Assembly (NCBI RefSeq): GCF_001675285.1 | Contig: NZ_LSGQ01000030.1 | Coordinates: 248,001-312,000, forward strand | DNA length: 64,000 nucleotides | Origin: Elizabethkingia miricola | GTDB lineage: Bacteria; Bacteroidota; Bacteroidia; Flavobacteriales; Weeksellaceae | Reading direction: 5' to 3' | In this document: one piece after another, positions 16,986-25,263 of the stretch | Numbering within the stretch: position 1 is the stretch's first letter | Layout: every line of letters begins with the position of its first letter | The notes under the pieces: model-generated | Databases searched by the model: none | The model's input: the letters and a program-made list of their open reading frames with translations, nothing else | What the model was told of the DNA's origin: nothing | Program-made: the position numbers and the translations under genes

Positions 16986-19898
16986 TTAGAATTGAATATT
17001 AGCACCAAAAATAAATGTCCGTGCCTGCGGATAATAGGCTCTGTCTATACCATACGAATCTCCAGCAGCTATTTCCGGATCGTAGCCCGTATATTTGGTA
17101 ATTGTAAATAAATTTTCAGCTGTAATGTAGAATCTGAATTTATTGCCTCCTAATTTTTTTGTCAACTCCATTGGTAAAGTATACCCAAGCTGAATTAGTT
17201 TTAATCTAAAATAGTCTCCTTTTTGTAAATAAAAATCAGACATATATGAGAAATTTTTATTGGTATCATTAGTCGTCAACCTTGCATAAGTGTTTGATGT
17301 TCCTTCACCATGCCAACGCTCTAATGCAGATGTTTGATAGTTTGCATCCTGCATGTCCAGTCGTCTTAGTCCCTGGAAAATTTTATTTCCACCCTGACCT
17401 TGTCCAAATATCATCAAATCGAAATTCTTATAATTTAAATTAACAGTCAAGCCATATGTAAACTTAGGAAGTGAATTTCCCAAATAAGTATAATCATCGG
17501 TATTAATCTTTCCATCTCCATTAGCATCTACCCATCGGAAATCTCCTGGCTTAGCATCCGGCTGGATCTTATTACCATTTTTGTCTACATAAGAGTTAAT
17601 TTCCGCCTGGTTCTGGAAAACACCATTTCTCATTAACCCAAAGAATGATCCATATGGTGACCCTACCTGTAAGCGGGATACATCACCCATGGATTGAAAT
17701 CCTGCTAAAGACACAAATTTTTTACCATTTTCCAGACGTAGTATTTCATTTTTAATATATGAGAAGTTCCCATTAACTGAAATTCCGAAGTCTTCTGTAA
17801 TATTCTTCTTATAGCCGAGCTCAATCTCAATTCCTTTATTACTCATATCCCCAACATTCGCTGCCGGAGAATCTGTTACTCCAATATAACCCGGAAGGTC
17901 AACATATCTTAAGATATCAGTAGTTTTCTTGTTAAACCAGTCAACTCCTAAGGTGAAATCATTAAACAATCTTAAATCAGCACCAATATTAGTTTGAGCA
18001 GTCTGTTCCCAATGTAAATCTCTATTTTCTAAAGTCTTCAGCCTATATCCAATACCAACAAACTCGGTTTTCCCATCATAAAACGGATAGTTACTTCCTC
18101 CAATAATTGTAGCTCTGTATAGGAAGTTGTCAATTGCATCATTTCCGGTCTTACCATATCCACCTCGAATTTTCAGCATATTAACAACTTTGTTTTCCGG
18201 CCAGAAGTTTTCTTTAGAAATTACCCAACCTGCAGATGCTGCCGGGAATGTTCCCCAGACTTTGTTAGGACCAAATTTCGACGACCCATCTCTCCTTATT
18301 GTACCAGTAAATAAATATTTCCCATCATAATCATAAATTAATCTTCCAAAGTATGATGCTTTCTTGGTTTGTATTCCATCCGTTGCCCATGTTCTTTTGT
18401 CAGTATCAGGAATGCTAAAATTAAATGATGCATCTTTATAGCTGGTTATAGGCAACCCCGTATAAGTTGTTCCTTGTCCTTCAGCAATATTGTAAACATA
18501 AAAACCTTGCCCCAGTAAAGCATCAAAAGTATGTTTCCCAAGTTTCTTGTGGTAGTTCAATGTGTTTTCTGTACTCCATTCAAATTTTCTCTGAGTTTCT
18601 CTATAGAGACTATTTTTATTGGTATTACTATAAGTAGGACTTAGATAAAACAGCGGTGTAAAACTCTGATTTCCCCAATAAGATAATTTACCATTCAATG
18701 TAGTCTTAAAAGTAAAGTCTTTTAATAACTTGAGTTCAGCATAAACGTTCCCTACGAAATCATCACTCCAGTTATAGTTTCCAAGCTGTGTTTGTTGAAA
18801 AGCCAATGGATTGGACATTTCCTGATTAACAAGACTGGATATTCCATAAGGGTTTCCCCCCGGAGCACGCAAAATATATGGATTATTATATGCACTGGAT
18901 TTAATTTTCGCAGGATCTGTTTCTATAACAGGAGTTGTTGGATCTAAATTGATTGCAGAACTTAAAGGTCCACCAAACTCACCGTTCGAATTAATTCCCT
19001 GAGATTTAACATGAGTATAATTCAATGTTTGTCCAACTGTAAGGAAAGGAAAAACTTTATGAGATGAATTCAATCTGGCTGTAATCCTCTTATAATTTGA
19101 AATATCCCGCATTACAATTCCCTCCTGATTATAATACCCAAATGAGCTAAAGAATGTCGATTTATCATTTCCCCCACTTACACTAATATCATGAGATGTT
19201 CTTGCAGCAGAATTGAATATTAATTTTTGCCAGTCCGTACCAGCTCCCAACGCATCAGGATTTGGAAAATATGCACTGCCTCCTCCATTAATACGTTTTT
19301 CATTAGCCAACATAGCATATTGAGAAGCATTCAGTAAGTCCAATTTTTTTGCAGCATTACCAACTCCATAGAATCCATTATAAGATAAAGATATCTTCCC
19401 TTGTTTTCCTTTTTTAGTTGTAACCAGAATAACACCTCTTGCAGCAGAAACACCGTATATTGAAGCAGAAGCTCCATCTTTCAGAATTTCCATGCTCTCG
19501 ATGTCCGATTGATTTAGGAAACCAATGTTGTCCACAGCAATACCATCTACAATCCATAAAGGATCATTTCCGGCACCAAAACTGGTAATACCTCTTACTC
19601 TAATGGTTGCTGCAGATCCGGGCTGTCCGGAGTTAGACACTACAGAAACTCCTGAAGCCCGACCTTGCAAGACCTGTTCTGGCCTTCCGGCTGGAACATT
19701 TTCAAGGTCCTTTGCTTTAATACTGGCAATAGCACCGGTAACATTACTCTTTTTCTGTGTACCGTATCCAATGACTACTACCTCTTCAATCTTTTTCTCA
19801 CTAGCGGCCGTATCCTTTTTCGACTGCTGTGCATTAATATTTGCTGTAAAATATAAAACAGCAATTAAGCTTAGATTACGAATTGGTGATTGTTTCAT
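16986..19898 (-). CDS. susC: SusC/RagA family TonB-linked outer membrane protein
   Basis: The 970-residue protein has a signal peptide ending near ANINAQQ, then directly KKIEEVVVIGYGTQKKSNVT, the SusC plug start, without the carboxypeptidase-like extension found in most SusC proteins. VPAGRPEQVLQGRASGV and RVRGITSFG are plug motifs, and the barrel ends TFIFGANIQF. With SusD it forms the nutrient import complex. Expression is probably controlled by the nearby NUDIX-fold regulator through the palindrome that abuts its start codon. Confidence 0.95.
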   Translation of the reverse strand: MKQSPIRNLSLIAVLYFTANINAQQSKKDTAASEKKIEEVVVIGYGTQKKSNVTGAIASIKAKDLENVPAGRPEQVLQGRASGVSVVSNSGQPGSAATIRVRGITSFGAGNDPLWIVDGIAVDNIGFLNQSDIESMEILKDGASASIYGVSAARGVILVTTKKGKQGKISLSYNGFYGVGNAAKKLDLLNASQYAMLANEKRINGGGSAYFPNPDALGAGTDWQKLIFNSAARTSHDISVSGGNDKSTFFSSFGYYNQEGIVMRDISNYKRITARLNSSHKVFPFLTVGQTLNYTHVKSQGINSNGEFGGPLSSAINLDPTTPVIETDPAKIKSSAYNNPYILRAPGGNPYGISSLVNQEMSNPLAFQQTQLGNYNWSDDFVGNVYAELKLLKDFTFKTTLNGKLSYWGNQSFTPLFYLSPTYSNTNKNSLYRETQRKFEWSTENTLNYHKKLGKHTFDALLGQGFYVYNIAEGQGTTYTGLPITSYKDASFNFSIPDTDKRTWATDGIQTKKASYFGRLIYDYDGKYLFTGTIRRDGSSKFGPNKVWGTFPAASAGWVISKENFWPENKVVNMLKIRGGYGKTGNDAIDNFLYRATIIGGSNYPFYDGKTEFVGIGYRLKTLENRDLHWEQTAQTNIGADLRLFNDFTLGVDWFNKKTTDILRYVDLPGYIGVTDSPAANVGDMSNKGIEIELGYKKNITEDFGISVNGNFSYIKNEILRLENGKKFVSLAGFQSMGDVSRLQVGSPYGSFFGLMRNGVFQNQAEINSYVDKNGNKIQPDAKPGDFRWVDANGDGKINTDDYTYLGNSLPKFTYGLTVNLNYKNFDLMIFGQGQGGNKIFQGLRRLDMQDANYQTSALERWHGEGTSNTYARLTTNDTNKNFSYMSDFYLQKGDYFRLKLIQLGYTLPMELTKKLGGNKFRFYITAENLFTITKYTGYDPEIAAGDSYGIDRAYYPQARTFIFGANIQF

Positions 19899-19932
19899 AT
19901 TATTATTATCTCTCTTAGAGACAATAATAATA
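19898..19932. promoter_or_regulatory. 35-bp palindrome at the susC start, candidate operator
   Basis: The left arm 19898-19912 (TATTATTATTATCTC) and right arm 19918-19932 (GAGACAATAATAATA) pair at 14 of 15 positions around a five-base centre. The site touches the susC start codon and lies between susC and the divergent MFS gene. On the minus strand the right arm contains TATTATTG, one mismatch from TAnnTTTG, with a TTTG 21 bases upstream. A bound regulator could block this promoter. The NUDIX-fold regulator at 21215 is the obvious candidate, by inference. Confidence 0.55.
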
Positions 19933-19993
19933 AATTTTAGGATATGTTAACAAAAAATTTAACTTTTCTTAATATTCATCGGTTATAAAAGCT

Positions 19994-20001
19994 TATTTTT
20001 G
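19994..20001 (+). promoter_or_regulatory. Candidate -7 box TATTTTTG for the MFS gene
   Basis: It matches TAnnTTTG but overlaps the first possible TTG start codon at 19999. If it is used, translation of the MFS gene more likely begins at the in-frame TTG at 20020. Confidence 0.35.
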
Positions 20002-20019
20002 AATACTAAATATTCGTTT

Positions 20020-21207
20020 TTGAGCAAAAAAAATTCACTGAAAATAGGGCTCGCACTGAGTTTTTTTACATTTTCAATGCTTTTGAACTGTTTAAGCATT
20101 GTTATTCTTAATTATTTTGGACAAAAAAAATTCGTCCTTCTTGGTTCATTAGAAGTATTTAAAGATTTACCTATTGCCTTTCTGGCAGCATTAATATCAC
20201 GCTACATCCCACGGATAGGCCATCTCAACTCAATTATAACAGGTTTATCCATAGCCTTTATTTTATGTATAATAACGCCTTTTGCCGATGATTTTTGGTT
20301 TTTCAAAATCTGGTTCTTATTGATCGGACTATGTTTTATACTGGTAAAAATTTCCGTACTCTACATTACCATTAATCTGAGCAAAGCAGAGGAAAACGGC
20401 AGCCGTTTTATGCAGTTTATCGAAGCCTCATTTATGGCAGGAATTGTTATTGTAAATCTTATTTTTGGGCTTATTATGGGAAGTTCTTCACCATATTTAT
20501 GGAAATATGGTTTCTGGGCAATTGCTTTTTTCAGCCTTTTAACAATAGGCTTTCTTTACTCCGGAAAAACTGTATGGCAAAAGGCTTATACCAACACATC
20601 CGATCAGAAGAGCACTATAGTATTAAGCAGCTGGCAAGTGATGAAAAAATCATTCTTATTTCTGGCAATTGTCTTTTTTATCATCATAACCGAGCAGAGT
20701 TTTACAACATGGCTTCCAACATATTCTAAAGCCATATTCAATGCCGATCCATTCGCTGCCACACAAACCACTGTAATATTTGCCTTTTCAGCACTTGCCG
20801 GAAGGATTATTTATGGCATGCTGATTCTTAAGCGCTCCTGGAACAAACTATTTGCAGGGTTATTAGTCTCTATTTTTATTATTGTATCCTGCATTAGTGG
20901 TATACTTATATTCGAAAAGCCACATCAGGTATTTTTATATCTGATTCCTTGCATGGGCTTCTTTATTGGTCCACTATATCCTATTATCAATGCCCATCAG
21001 CTTTACAGCTTACCAAATGAGCAGGAAAGAGGCACACTGCTGGGACTTATTATTGTCTTTTCATCTCTGGCATCATGTACAAGTTCTTTGGTTATTGGTC
21101 TTACTCTGGATCATATCCAACCAGAATATGCATTTACTTTACTATTTTTGCCAACGATAGCATTATCTCTATTATTTTTAAATTACAAACGACAACCAAT
21201 CTCATAA
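20020..21207 (+). CDS. Major facilitator superfamily transporter
   Basis: The protein has about 12 hydrophobic segments and the arrangement of an MFS permease. There is no ATG near the N-terminus: the frame opens with TTG at 19999 and a second TTG at 20020, and the first ATG (about 20077) lies inside helix 1. I chose 20020 because a -7 box overlaps 19999. It ends 7 bases before the NUDIX-fold regulator gene, so the two form an operon divergent from susCD. It probably carries the product of SusCD import across the inner membrane. The substrate is unknown. Confidence 0.85.
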   Translation: MSKKNSLKIGLALSFFTFSMLLNCLSIVILNYFGQKKFVLLGSLEVFKDLPIAFLAALISRYIPRIGHLNSIITGLSIAFILCIITPFADDFWFFKIWFLLIGLCFILVKISVLYITINLSKAEENGSRFMQFIEASFMAGIVIVNLIFGLIMGSSSPYLWKYGFWAIAFFSLLTIGFLYSGKTVWQKAYTNTSDQKSTIVLSSWQVMKKSFLFLAIVFFIIITEQSFTTWLPTYSKAIFNADPFAATQTTVIFAFSALAGRIIYGMLILKRSWNKLFAGLLVSIFIIVSCISGILIFEKPHQVFLYLIPCMGFFIGPLYPIINAHQLYSLPNEQERGTLLGLIIVFSSLASCTSSLVIGLTLDHIQPEYAFTLLFLPTIALSLLFLNYKRQPIS

Positions 21208-21214
21208 TATCCAT

Positions 21215-21958
21215 ATGAAAAAAAATACAACTCCTGAAGCTAATAATAATCTGCAGACCCTTGTTGAAACAAATGATTTCATCAAGCAGCTTTCTATCGA
21301 CTGCGTTATTTTTGGCTTCCATAATAAAAGTCTGAAAGTTCTAATGCTCAAATATTTCAATATGGATATCTGGGCACTTCCTGGGGGATTTATCTTTAAA
21401 GATGAAAATGTAGATGATGCAGCATACCGATTATTGTATGAAAGAACTCATCTGGACGAAATATTCCTGGAACAGTTTTATACTTTTGGTAACAAGAACC
21501 GTACAGAATCGGATATCCACAATCGACTTACAAAAAATAAGGAAATAGATCTTCCGAAAGATCACTGGCTTTTCGAGCGACACATTAGTATAGGTTATTA
21601 TGCTCTTATAGATTATACTTTATCTTCTACATTCCCGGATGCATTTAGTGAAAAATGCGAATGGTTTGACGTTCATAATCTTCCTAAGGAAATAGCATTT
21701 GACCACCGCGAGATTATTGAAAAAGGCATGGAATTCTTAAGTAAAAACTTGGATTACAAAATCTACGGAAGTAATCTGTTACCAGAAAAATTTACCATGA
21801 AGGAGCTGCAAAATTTATATGAATGTATTTTGGGAGAACCACTCAGAAGGAATAATTTTCAGCGAAAAATGCTCAGTCTGGATTTTCTGGAACGTCTGGA
21901 AAAGAAATTCGACGGATCAGCAAACAAAGCTCCGTTTTACTACAAATTTAAAAAATAA
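21215..21958 (+). CDS. NUDIX-fold transcriptional regulator (NrtR/AraR-like)
   Basis: The 247-residue protein has an N-terminal NUDIX fold (residues about 25-150) and a C-terminal winged-helix part (about 170-247, MKELQNLYECILGEPLRRNNFQRKM). Its Nudix box at residues 58-80 keeps Gly58, Glu64, Arg72 and Glu76 but has Leu73 and Arg77 where the catalytic glutamates should be, so hydrolysis is unlikely. This design is that of the NrtR family, including AraR of Bacteroides thetaiotaomicron, which regulates sugar use. Its place beside an MFS transporter and SusCD supports a sugar-responsive role. The effector is unknown. Confidence 0.85.
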   Translation: MKKNTTPEANNNLQTLVETNDFIKQLSIDCVIFGFHNKSLKVLMLKYFNMDIWALPGGFIFKDENVDDAAYRLLYERTHLDEIFLEQFYTFGNKNRTESDIHNRLTKNKEIDLPKDHWLFERHISIGYYALIDYTLSSTFPDAFSEKCEWFDVHNLPKEIAFDHREIIEKGMEFLSKNLDYKIYGSNLLPEKFTMKELQNLYECILGEPLRRNNFQRKMLSLDFLERLEKKFDGSANKAPFYYKFKK

Positions 21959-21990
21959 AAAAAGGGAACAGAATCTGTTCCCTTTTTTTA
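21959..21990. terminator. Bidirectional Rho-independent terminator
   Basis: AAAGGGAACAGA and TCTGTTCCCTTT form a perfect 12-bp stem with A-run before and T-run after. It serves the regulator gene on the plus strand and the superoxide dismutase gene on the minus strand. Confidence 0.93.
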
Positions 21991-22005
21991 TGCTAAAGAA
22001 AAGTA

Positions 22006-22602
22006 TTATTTGTTATAATTCTCTTCTACTTTATCCCAGTTGATTACATCAAAGAAAGCTGTTACATAGTCAGGTCTCTTGTTCTGATATTTTAGGTAAT
22101 AAGCATGTTCCCATACATCAATACCTAATACAGGTGTACCTGAAACACCAGCTCCCGGAGTGATTGGGCTGTCCTGATTAGCAGTAGATCCAACAGATAC
22201 AGATCCGTCTGCATTTTTAATTAACCAAGCCCATCCTGAACCAAATCTTGTTTTAGCAGCTTCAGCGAAATCAGTTTTGAATTTTTCAAGACCACCATAA
22301 TTTTCGATAGCTTCTTTTACTTTTCCTACCGGCTCTTTTGATCCGCCTGGAGTTAAAATCTCCCAGAATAAAGTATGGTTGAAGTGACCACCACCGTTGT
22401 TTCTCACAGCTGGTTTGTCGCTACCTTCTTTAATTACTTCCTCGATAGTTTTACCTTCAAGATCAGTTCCTGCAATCGCCTTATTAAGGTTATCTACATA
22501 AGCCTGGTGATGCTTTGTGTAGTGTATTTCCATTGTTTGAGCATCGATAGTTGGTTCTAATGCATCGTAAGCATATCCTAGTTTTGGTAATTCAAATGAC
22601 AT
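22006..22602 (-). CDS. sodA: Superoxide dismutase, Fe/Mn family
   Basis: This enzyme dismutates superoxide in the cytoplasm. The 198-residue protein shows all metal ligands: His27 (MEIHYTKHH), His76 (GGHFNHTLFW), Asp162 and His166 (IDVWEHAYYL). ANQDSP around residue 143 carries the glutamine typical of Mn-type enzymes, so Mn or cambialistic use is likely. A TAATTTTG -7 box lies upstream at 22628-22635. It is close to oxyR and catalase but is transcribed on its own. Confidence 0.95.
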   Translation of the reverse strand: MSFELPKLGYAYDALEPTIDAQTMEIHYTKHHQAYVDNLNKAIAGTDLEGKTIEEVIKEGSDKPAVRNNGGGHFNHTLFWEILTPGGSKEPVGKVKEAIENYGGLEKFKTDFAEAAKTRFGSGWAWLIKNADGSVSVGSTANQDSPITPGAGVSGTPVLGIDVWEHAYYLKYQNKRPDYVTAFFDVINWDKVEENYNK

Positions 22603-22627
22603 TTTTAATAATTTTAAAGTTAATAAT

Positions 22628-22635
22628 CAAAATTA
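22628..22635 (-). promoter_or_regulatory. Candidate -7 box TAATTTTG for sodA
   Basis: On the minus strand this matches TAnnTTTG and lies 25 bases upstream of the sod ATG. A TTTG occurs 15 bases further up, which is short for a -33 element. Confidence 0.4.
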
Positions 22636-22693
22636 AGGAATAAAACCCGGCAAAGCTAATTTGATTTTTAAATTTTATAAATCTTTAACATAG

Positions 22694-22721
22694 AAAAAGC
22701 CGTTTACTAGAAACGGCTTTG
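22694..22721 (-). terminator. Rho-independent terminator for metK
   Basis: AAAGCCGTTT and AAACGGCTTT form a perfect stem; on the minus strand TTTTTC follows. It lies 8 bases after the metK stop codon. Confidence 0.9.
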
Positions 22722-22728
22722 ATATGAT

Positions 22729-24009
22729 TTATAATCCAAATTCTTTTTTGATATCGTCGACTCTGTCGAGCTTTTCCCAAGTGAAGAATTCAAGATCTTT
22801 TAGTGTAAGTTCATTAGCAGATCCTCTGTTAAAAGTTTTGTCTGCTACATAATATTCTTTCCCCATATGACCATAAGAAGCAGTTTCCTGATAAATAGGA
22901 TTTCTAAGCTTCAGGTTCTGTTCAATAGCATACGGACGAAGGTCGAATACTTTTGAAACTTTGTTAGCAATCTCACCGTCAGTTAAACCAACTTTAGAAG
23001 TCCCGTAAGTATTGATGAATAATCCACAAGGTTCTGCAACACCAATTGCATAAGAAACCTGTACTAAAACTTCGTTTGCAACTCCTGCAGCAACAAGATT
23101 TTTAGCAATATGGCGGGTTGCATAAGCTGCACTTCTGTCTACTTTTGAAGGATCTTTTCCAGAGAAAGCACCACCACCGTGTGCTCCTTTACCACCGTAA
23201 GTATCTACGATAATCTTTCTTCCTGTAAGACCTGTATCACCATGAGGACCACCAATCACAAATTTACCTGTCGGGTTAATGTGATATTTGATTTGGTCGT
23301 TGAATAATACCTGAATATGTTCCGGCTGAGTTGCAACAACTCTAGGGATTAATATATTCTTGATATCCTCACGGATTTTAGCTAACATTTCTTCTTCAGA
23401 TGCAAAATCATCATGCTGTGTAGAAACAACGATAGAATCTATACGGATTGGCTTATGATCATCTGAATATTCAATAGTCACCTGGCTTTTAGCATCCGGA
23501 CGGAGATAAGTAATCTCTTTACTTTCTCTTCTTATCGCCGATAATTCTCTTAGAATAGAGTGTGCCAAATCCAGTGCTAAAGGCATATAATTAGCCGTTT
23601 CATTGGTTGCATAACCAAACATCATTCCCTGGTCTCCTGCTCCCTGTGCATTCGCTTTAGCTTCAAAGCTCTCATCAGTAACTTTTCTGTCAACTCCCTG
23701 ATTAATATCCGGAGACTGCTCATGAATTGCTGAAATTACACCACAAGAATCACCATTAAACATGTATTCTCCTTTGGTATAACCAATTCCGTTAATTACT
23801 TCTCTGGCAATATGCTGTACATCTAAATAAGCTGAAGATTTTACTTCTCCTGCTAATACAACCTGACCAGTCGTTACCAAAGTTTCACATGCTACTTTGG
23901 AATCTTTATCATAAGCTAAGAAATTATCAATTAGGGCATCGGATATCTGATCTGCAATTTTATCCGGGTGTCCTTCAGAAACAGATTCTGATGTAAATAA
24001 ATATGGCAT
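22729..24009 (-). CDS. metK: S-adenosylmethionine synthetase
   Basis: The enzyme makes SAM from methionine and ATP. The 426-residue protein starts [21 protein letters not shown], the ATP-binding signature, and carries [12 protein letters not shown] near residue 120 and the P-loop-like [19 protein letters not shown] near residue 277. It is somewhat longer than the E. coli enzyme, as usual in Bacteroidota. The leader contains a SAM-II-type riboswitch at 24069-24122, so the gene is probably repressed by its own product. A terminator follows directly. Confidence 0.97.
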   Translation of the reverse strand: MPYLFTSESVSEGHPDKIADQISDALIDNFLAYDKDSKVACETLVTTGQVVLAGEVKSSAYLDVQHIAREVINGIGYTKGEYMFNGDSCGVISAIHEQSPDINQGVDRKVTDESFEAKANAQGAGDQGMMFGYATNETANYMPLALDLAHSILRELSAIRRESKEITYLRPDAKSQVTIEYSDDHKPIRIDSIVVSTQHDDFASEEEMLAKIREDIKNILIPRVVATQPEHIQVLFNDQIKYHINPTGKFVIGGPHGDTGLTGRKIIVDTYGGKGAHGGGAFSGKDPSKVDRSAAYATRHIAKNLVAAGVANEVLVQVSYAIGVAEPCGLFINTYGTSKVGLTDGEIANKVSKVFDLRPYAIEQNLKLRNPIYQETASYGHMGKEYYVADKTFNRGSANELTLKDLEFFTWEKLDRVDDIKKEFGL

Positions 24010-24068
24010 AATACAATATATTATTATGTTAAAATACTGGAATATGCACTGATTGAAAAGACAAGAAA

Positions 24069-24122
24069 TACCGTTTTAGCATTTTTTTAATGAGGTTGCA
24101 ATCAGCACAAATTTTTCCTCTC
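24069..24122 (-). ncRNA. SAM-II riboswitch in the metK leader
   Basis: On the minus strand the leader matches the SAM-II (metA motif) consensus as I remember it. A GAGG/CCTC P1 stem encloses a loop holding ATTT, six bases, then ATTGCAA, the same spacing as in the known aptamer. After P1 come exactly 11 bases and then GCTAAAACGG, where the GC and GG bases make the pseudoknot with TTGC and CTG of the loop. The aptamer begins about 14 bases after a TAnnTTTG box and ends 60 bases before the metK ATG. The P1 is only 4 bp and separated by two extra A residues from the loop. Confidence 0.82.
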
Positions 24123-24135
24123 AATAACTTGGTTG

Positions 24136-24164
24136 CAAATTTACATCTTTTATTTAAAAAACAA
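24136..24164 (-). promoter_or_regulatory. Promoter of metK: TTG-N18-TAAATTTG_x1
   Basis: On the minus strand TAAATTTG at 24136-24143 matches the -7 consensus exactly, and TTG at 24162-24164 lies 18 bases upstream as a -33 element. Transcription would begin just before the SAM-II aptamer, which supports both calls. Confidence 0.65.
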
Positions 24165-24211
24165 TTAAACAAAAGATGCTTTTTATCATACTAAGTTAGT
24201 AGAGGTTTAAC

Positions 24212-25165
24212 CTATTCTGGCTTAACCCCCACAAAATCAGCTGGTGCAGCATCATACTTCAGTTTATTTTTCAGAGATTCCCGAATAGAATCCGTCATTT
24301 CATCCAGAAGTTTCTGCTTGTATGTCGGCTTATAATAAATAAGACTTATTTCTCTTTTCGGATAAGGCTTTCTGAAATGGAATACCTTTTCTCTTTGCCC
24401 TTCCGTAAGGTGGTCTACAGCCATTTCCGGAATAACAGTCAATCCCCCTACTCTGTCTACCATCTGGACCAAAGTATTAACACTGGATGCTTTGAAATCC
24501 AGATTAGATGGCTTCAGTTCATTTTCTTTTAATTTACAGATATTTTCTACCTGCGTACGAAGGCAGTTTCCTTCTGATAATAACCAAACGTCTTCCAGAT
24601 CAATATCTTCAGGGATAATAAAACTGTCTCCGTCTTTGTTAAGATCTTTATTAGAAGAATAAATTAATAATTCTTCGTTGTACAGAAAGTCGCTAAAGAA
24701 CTCATCTGCAGCGGCATAAGGTGTAGAAATAATCCCTGCATCAATCTCACCGGATTTTAGTGCTTTAATTACATTCTCTGTAGTCATTTCCTTCACATTC
24801 ATTTCAATCTTAGGATTTCTTCTGAGGAAATCAAAGATTTCATTTGGCAGCAGGAATGCAGATACTGTCGGAATAATTCCAAGATTAATTTTTCCTGATA
24901 CGATGTTATTCAGGAGATTGGCCCTGTTACGGAGTTCCATAACATCATCTATAATCTTTTTGGCCTGCTCTATAATCTGTTGACCAGCATCTGTTGTACG
25001 AATAGGATGGCTTGTACGGTCAAAAATCTTGATATCCAACTCTTCTTCAAATTTCTGAATCATCGCACTCAATGTTGGTTGTGTTATAAAACATGCCTGC
25101 GCTGCTTTACCGAAGTGTTTATACTTGTCAACAGCGATCAAGTATTCAAGTTGTTGGATATTCAT
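24212..25165 (-). CDS. oxyR: OxyR-type LysR-family hydrogen peroxide sensor
   Basis: The 317-residue LysR-type regulator has an N-terminal winged helix (residues 1-65, KAAQACFITQPTLSAMIQKFE) and a substrate-type domain. The two redox cysteines of OxyR are present with the right spacing and context: EGNCLRTQVENIC, Cys201 and Cys210, equal to E. coli Cys199 and Cys208. Peroxide should oxidise them to a disulfide and activate transcription. It is divergent from the catalase gene across about 100 bases, its likely main target. Confidence 0.94.
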   Translation of the reverse strand: MNIQQLEYLIAVDKYKHFGKAAQACFITQPTLSAMIQKFEEELDIKIFDRTSHPIRTTDAGQQIIEQAKKIIDDVMELRNRANLLNNIVSGKINLGIIPTVSAFLLPNEIFDFLRRNPKIEMNVKEMTTENVIKALKSGEIDAGIISTPYAAADEFFSDFLYNEELLIYSSNKDLNKDGDSFIIPEDIDLEDVWLLSEGNCLRTQVENICKLKENELKPSNLDFKASSVNTLVQMVDRVGGLTVIPEMAVDHLTEGQREKVFHFRKPYPKREISLIYYKPTYKQKLLDEMTDSIRESLKNKLKYDAAPADFVGVKPE

Positions 25166-25263
25166 AGAATATATAAATTAAAAGTATAACAAATATAGCT
25201 ATTTTCTTTTTGATAAAATGCCTAATTTTACTAATCCAAAAATACTTAAATAAAAATACAGTT

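Noticed and set aside
21215-21958. Active NUDIX hydrolase
   Set aside because: Two catalytic glutamate positions of the box are Leu73 and Arg77, and a winged-helix-like C-terminal part is present.
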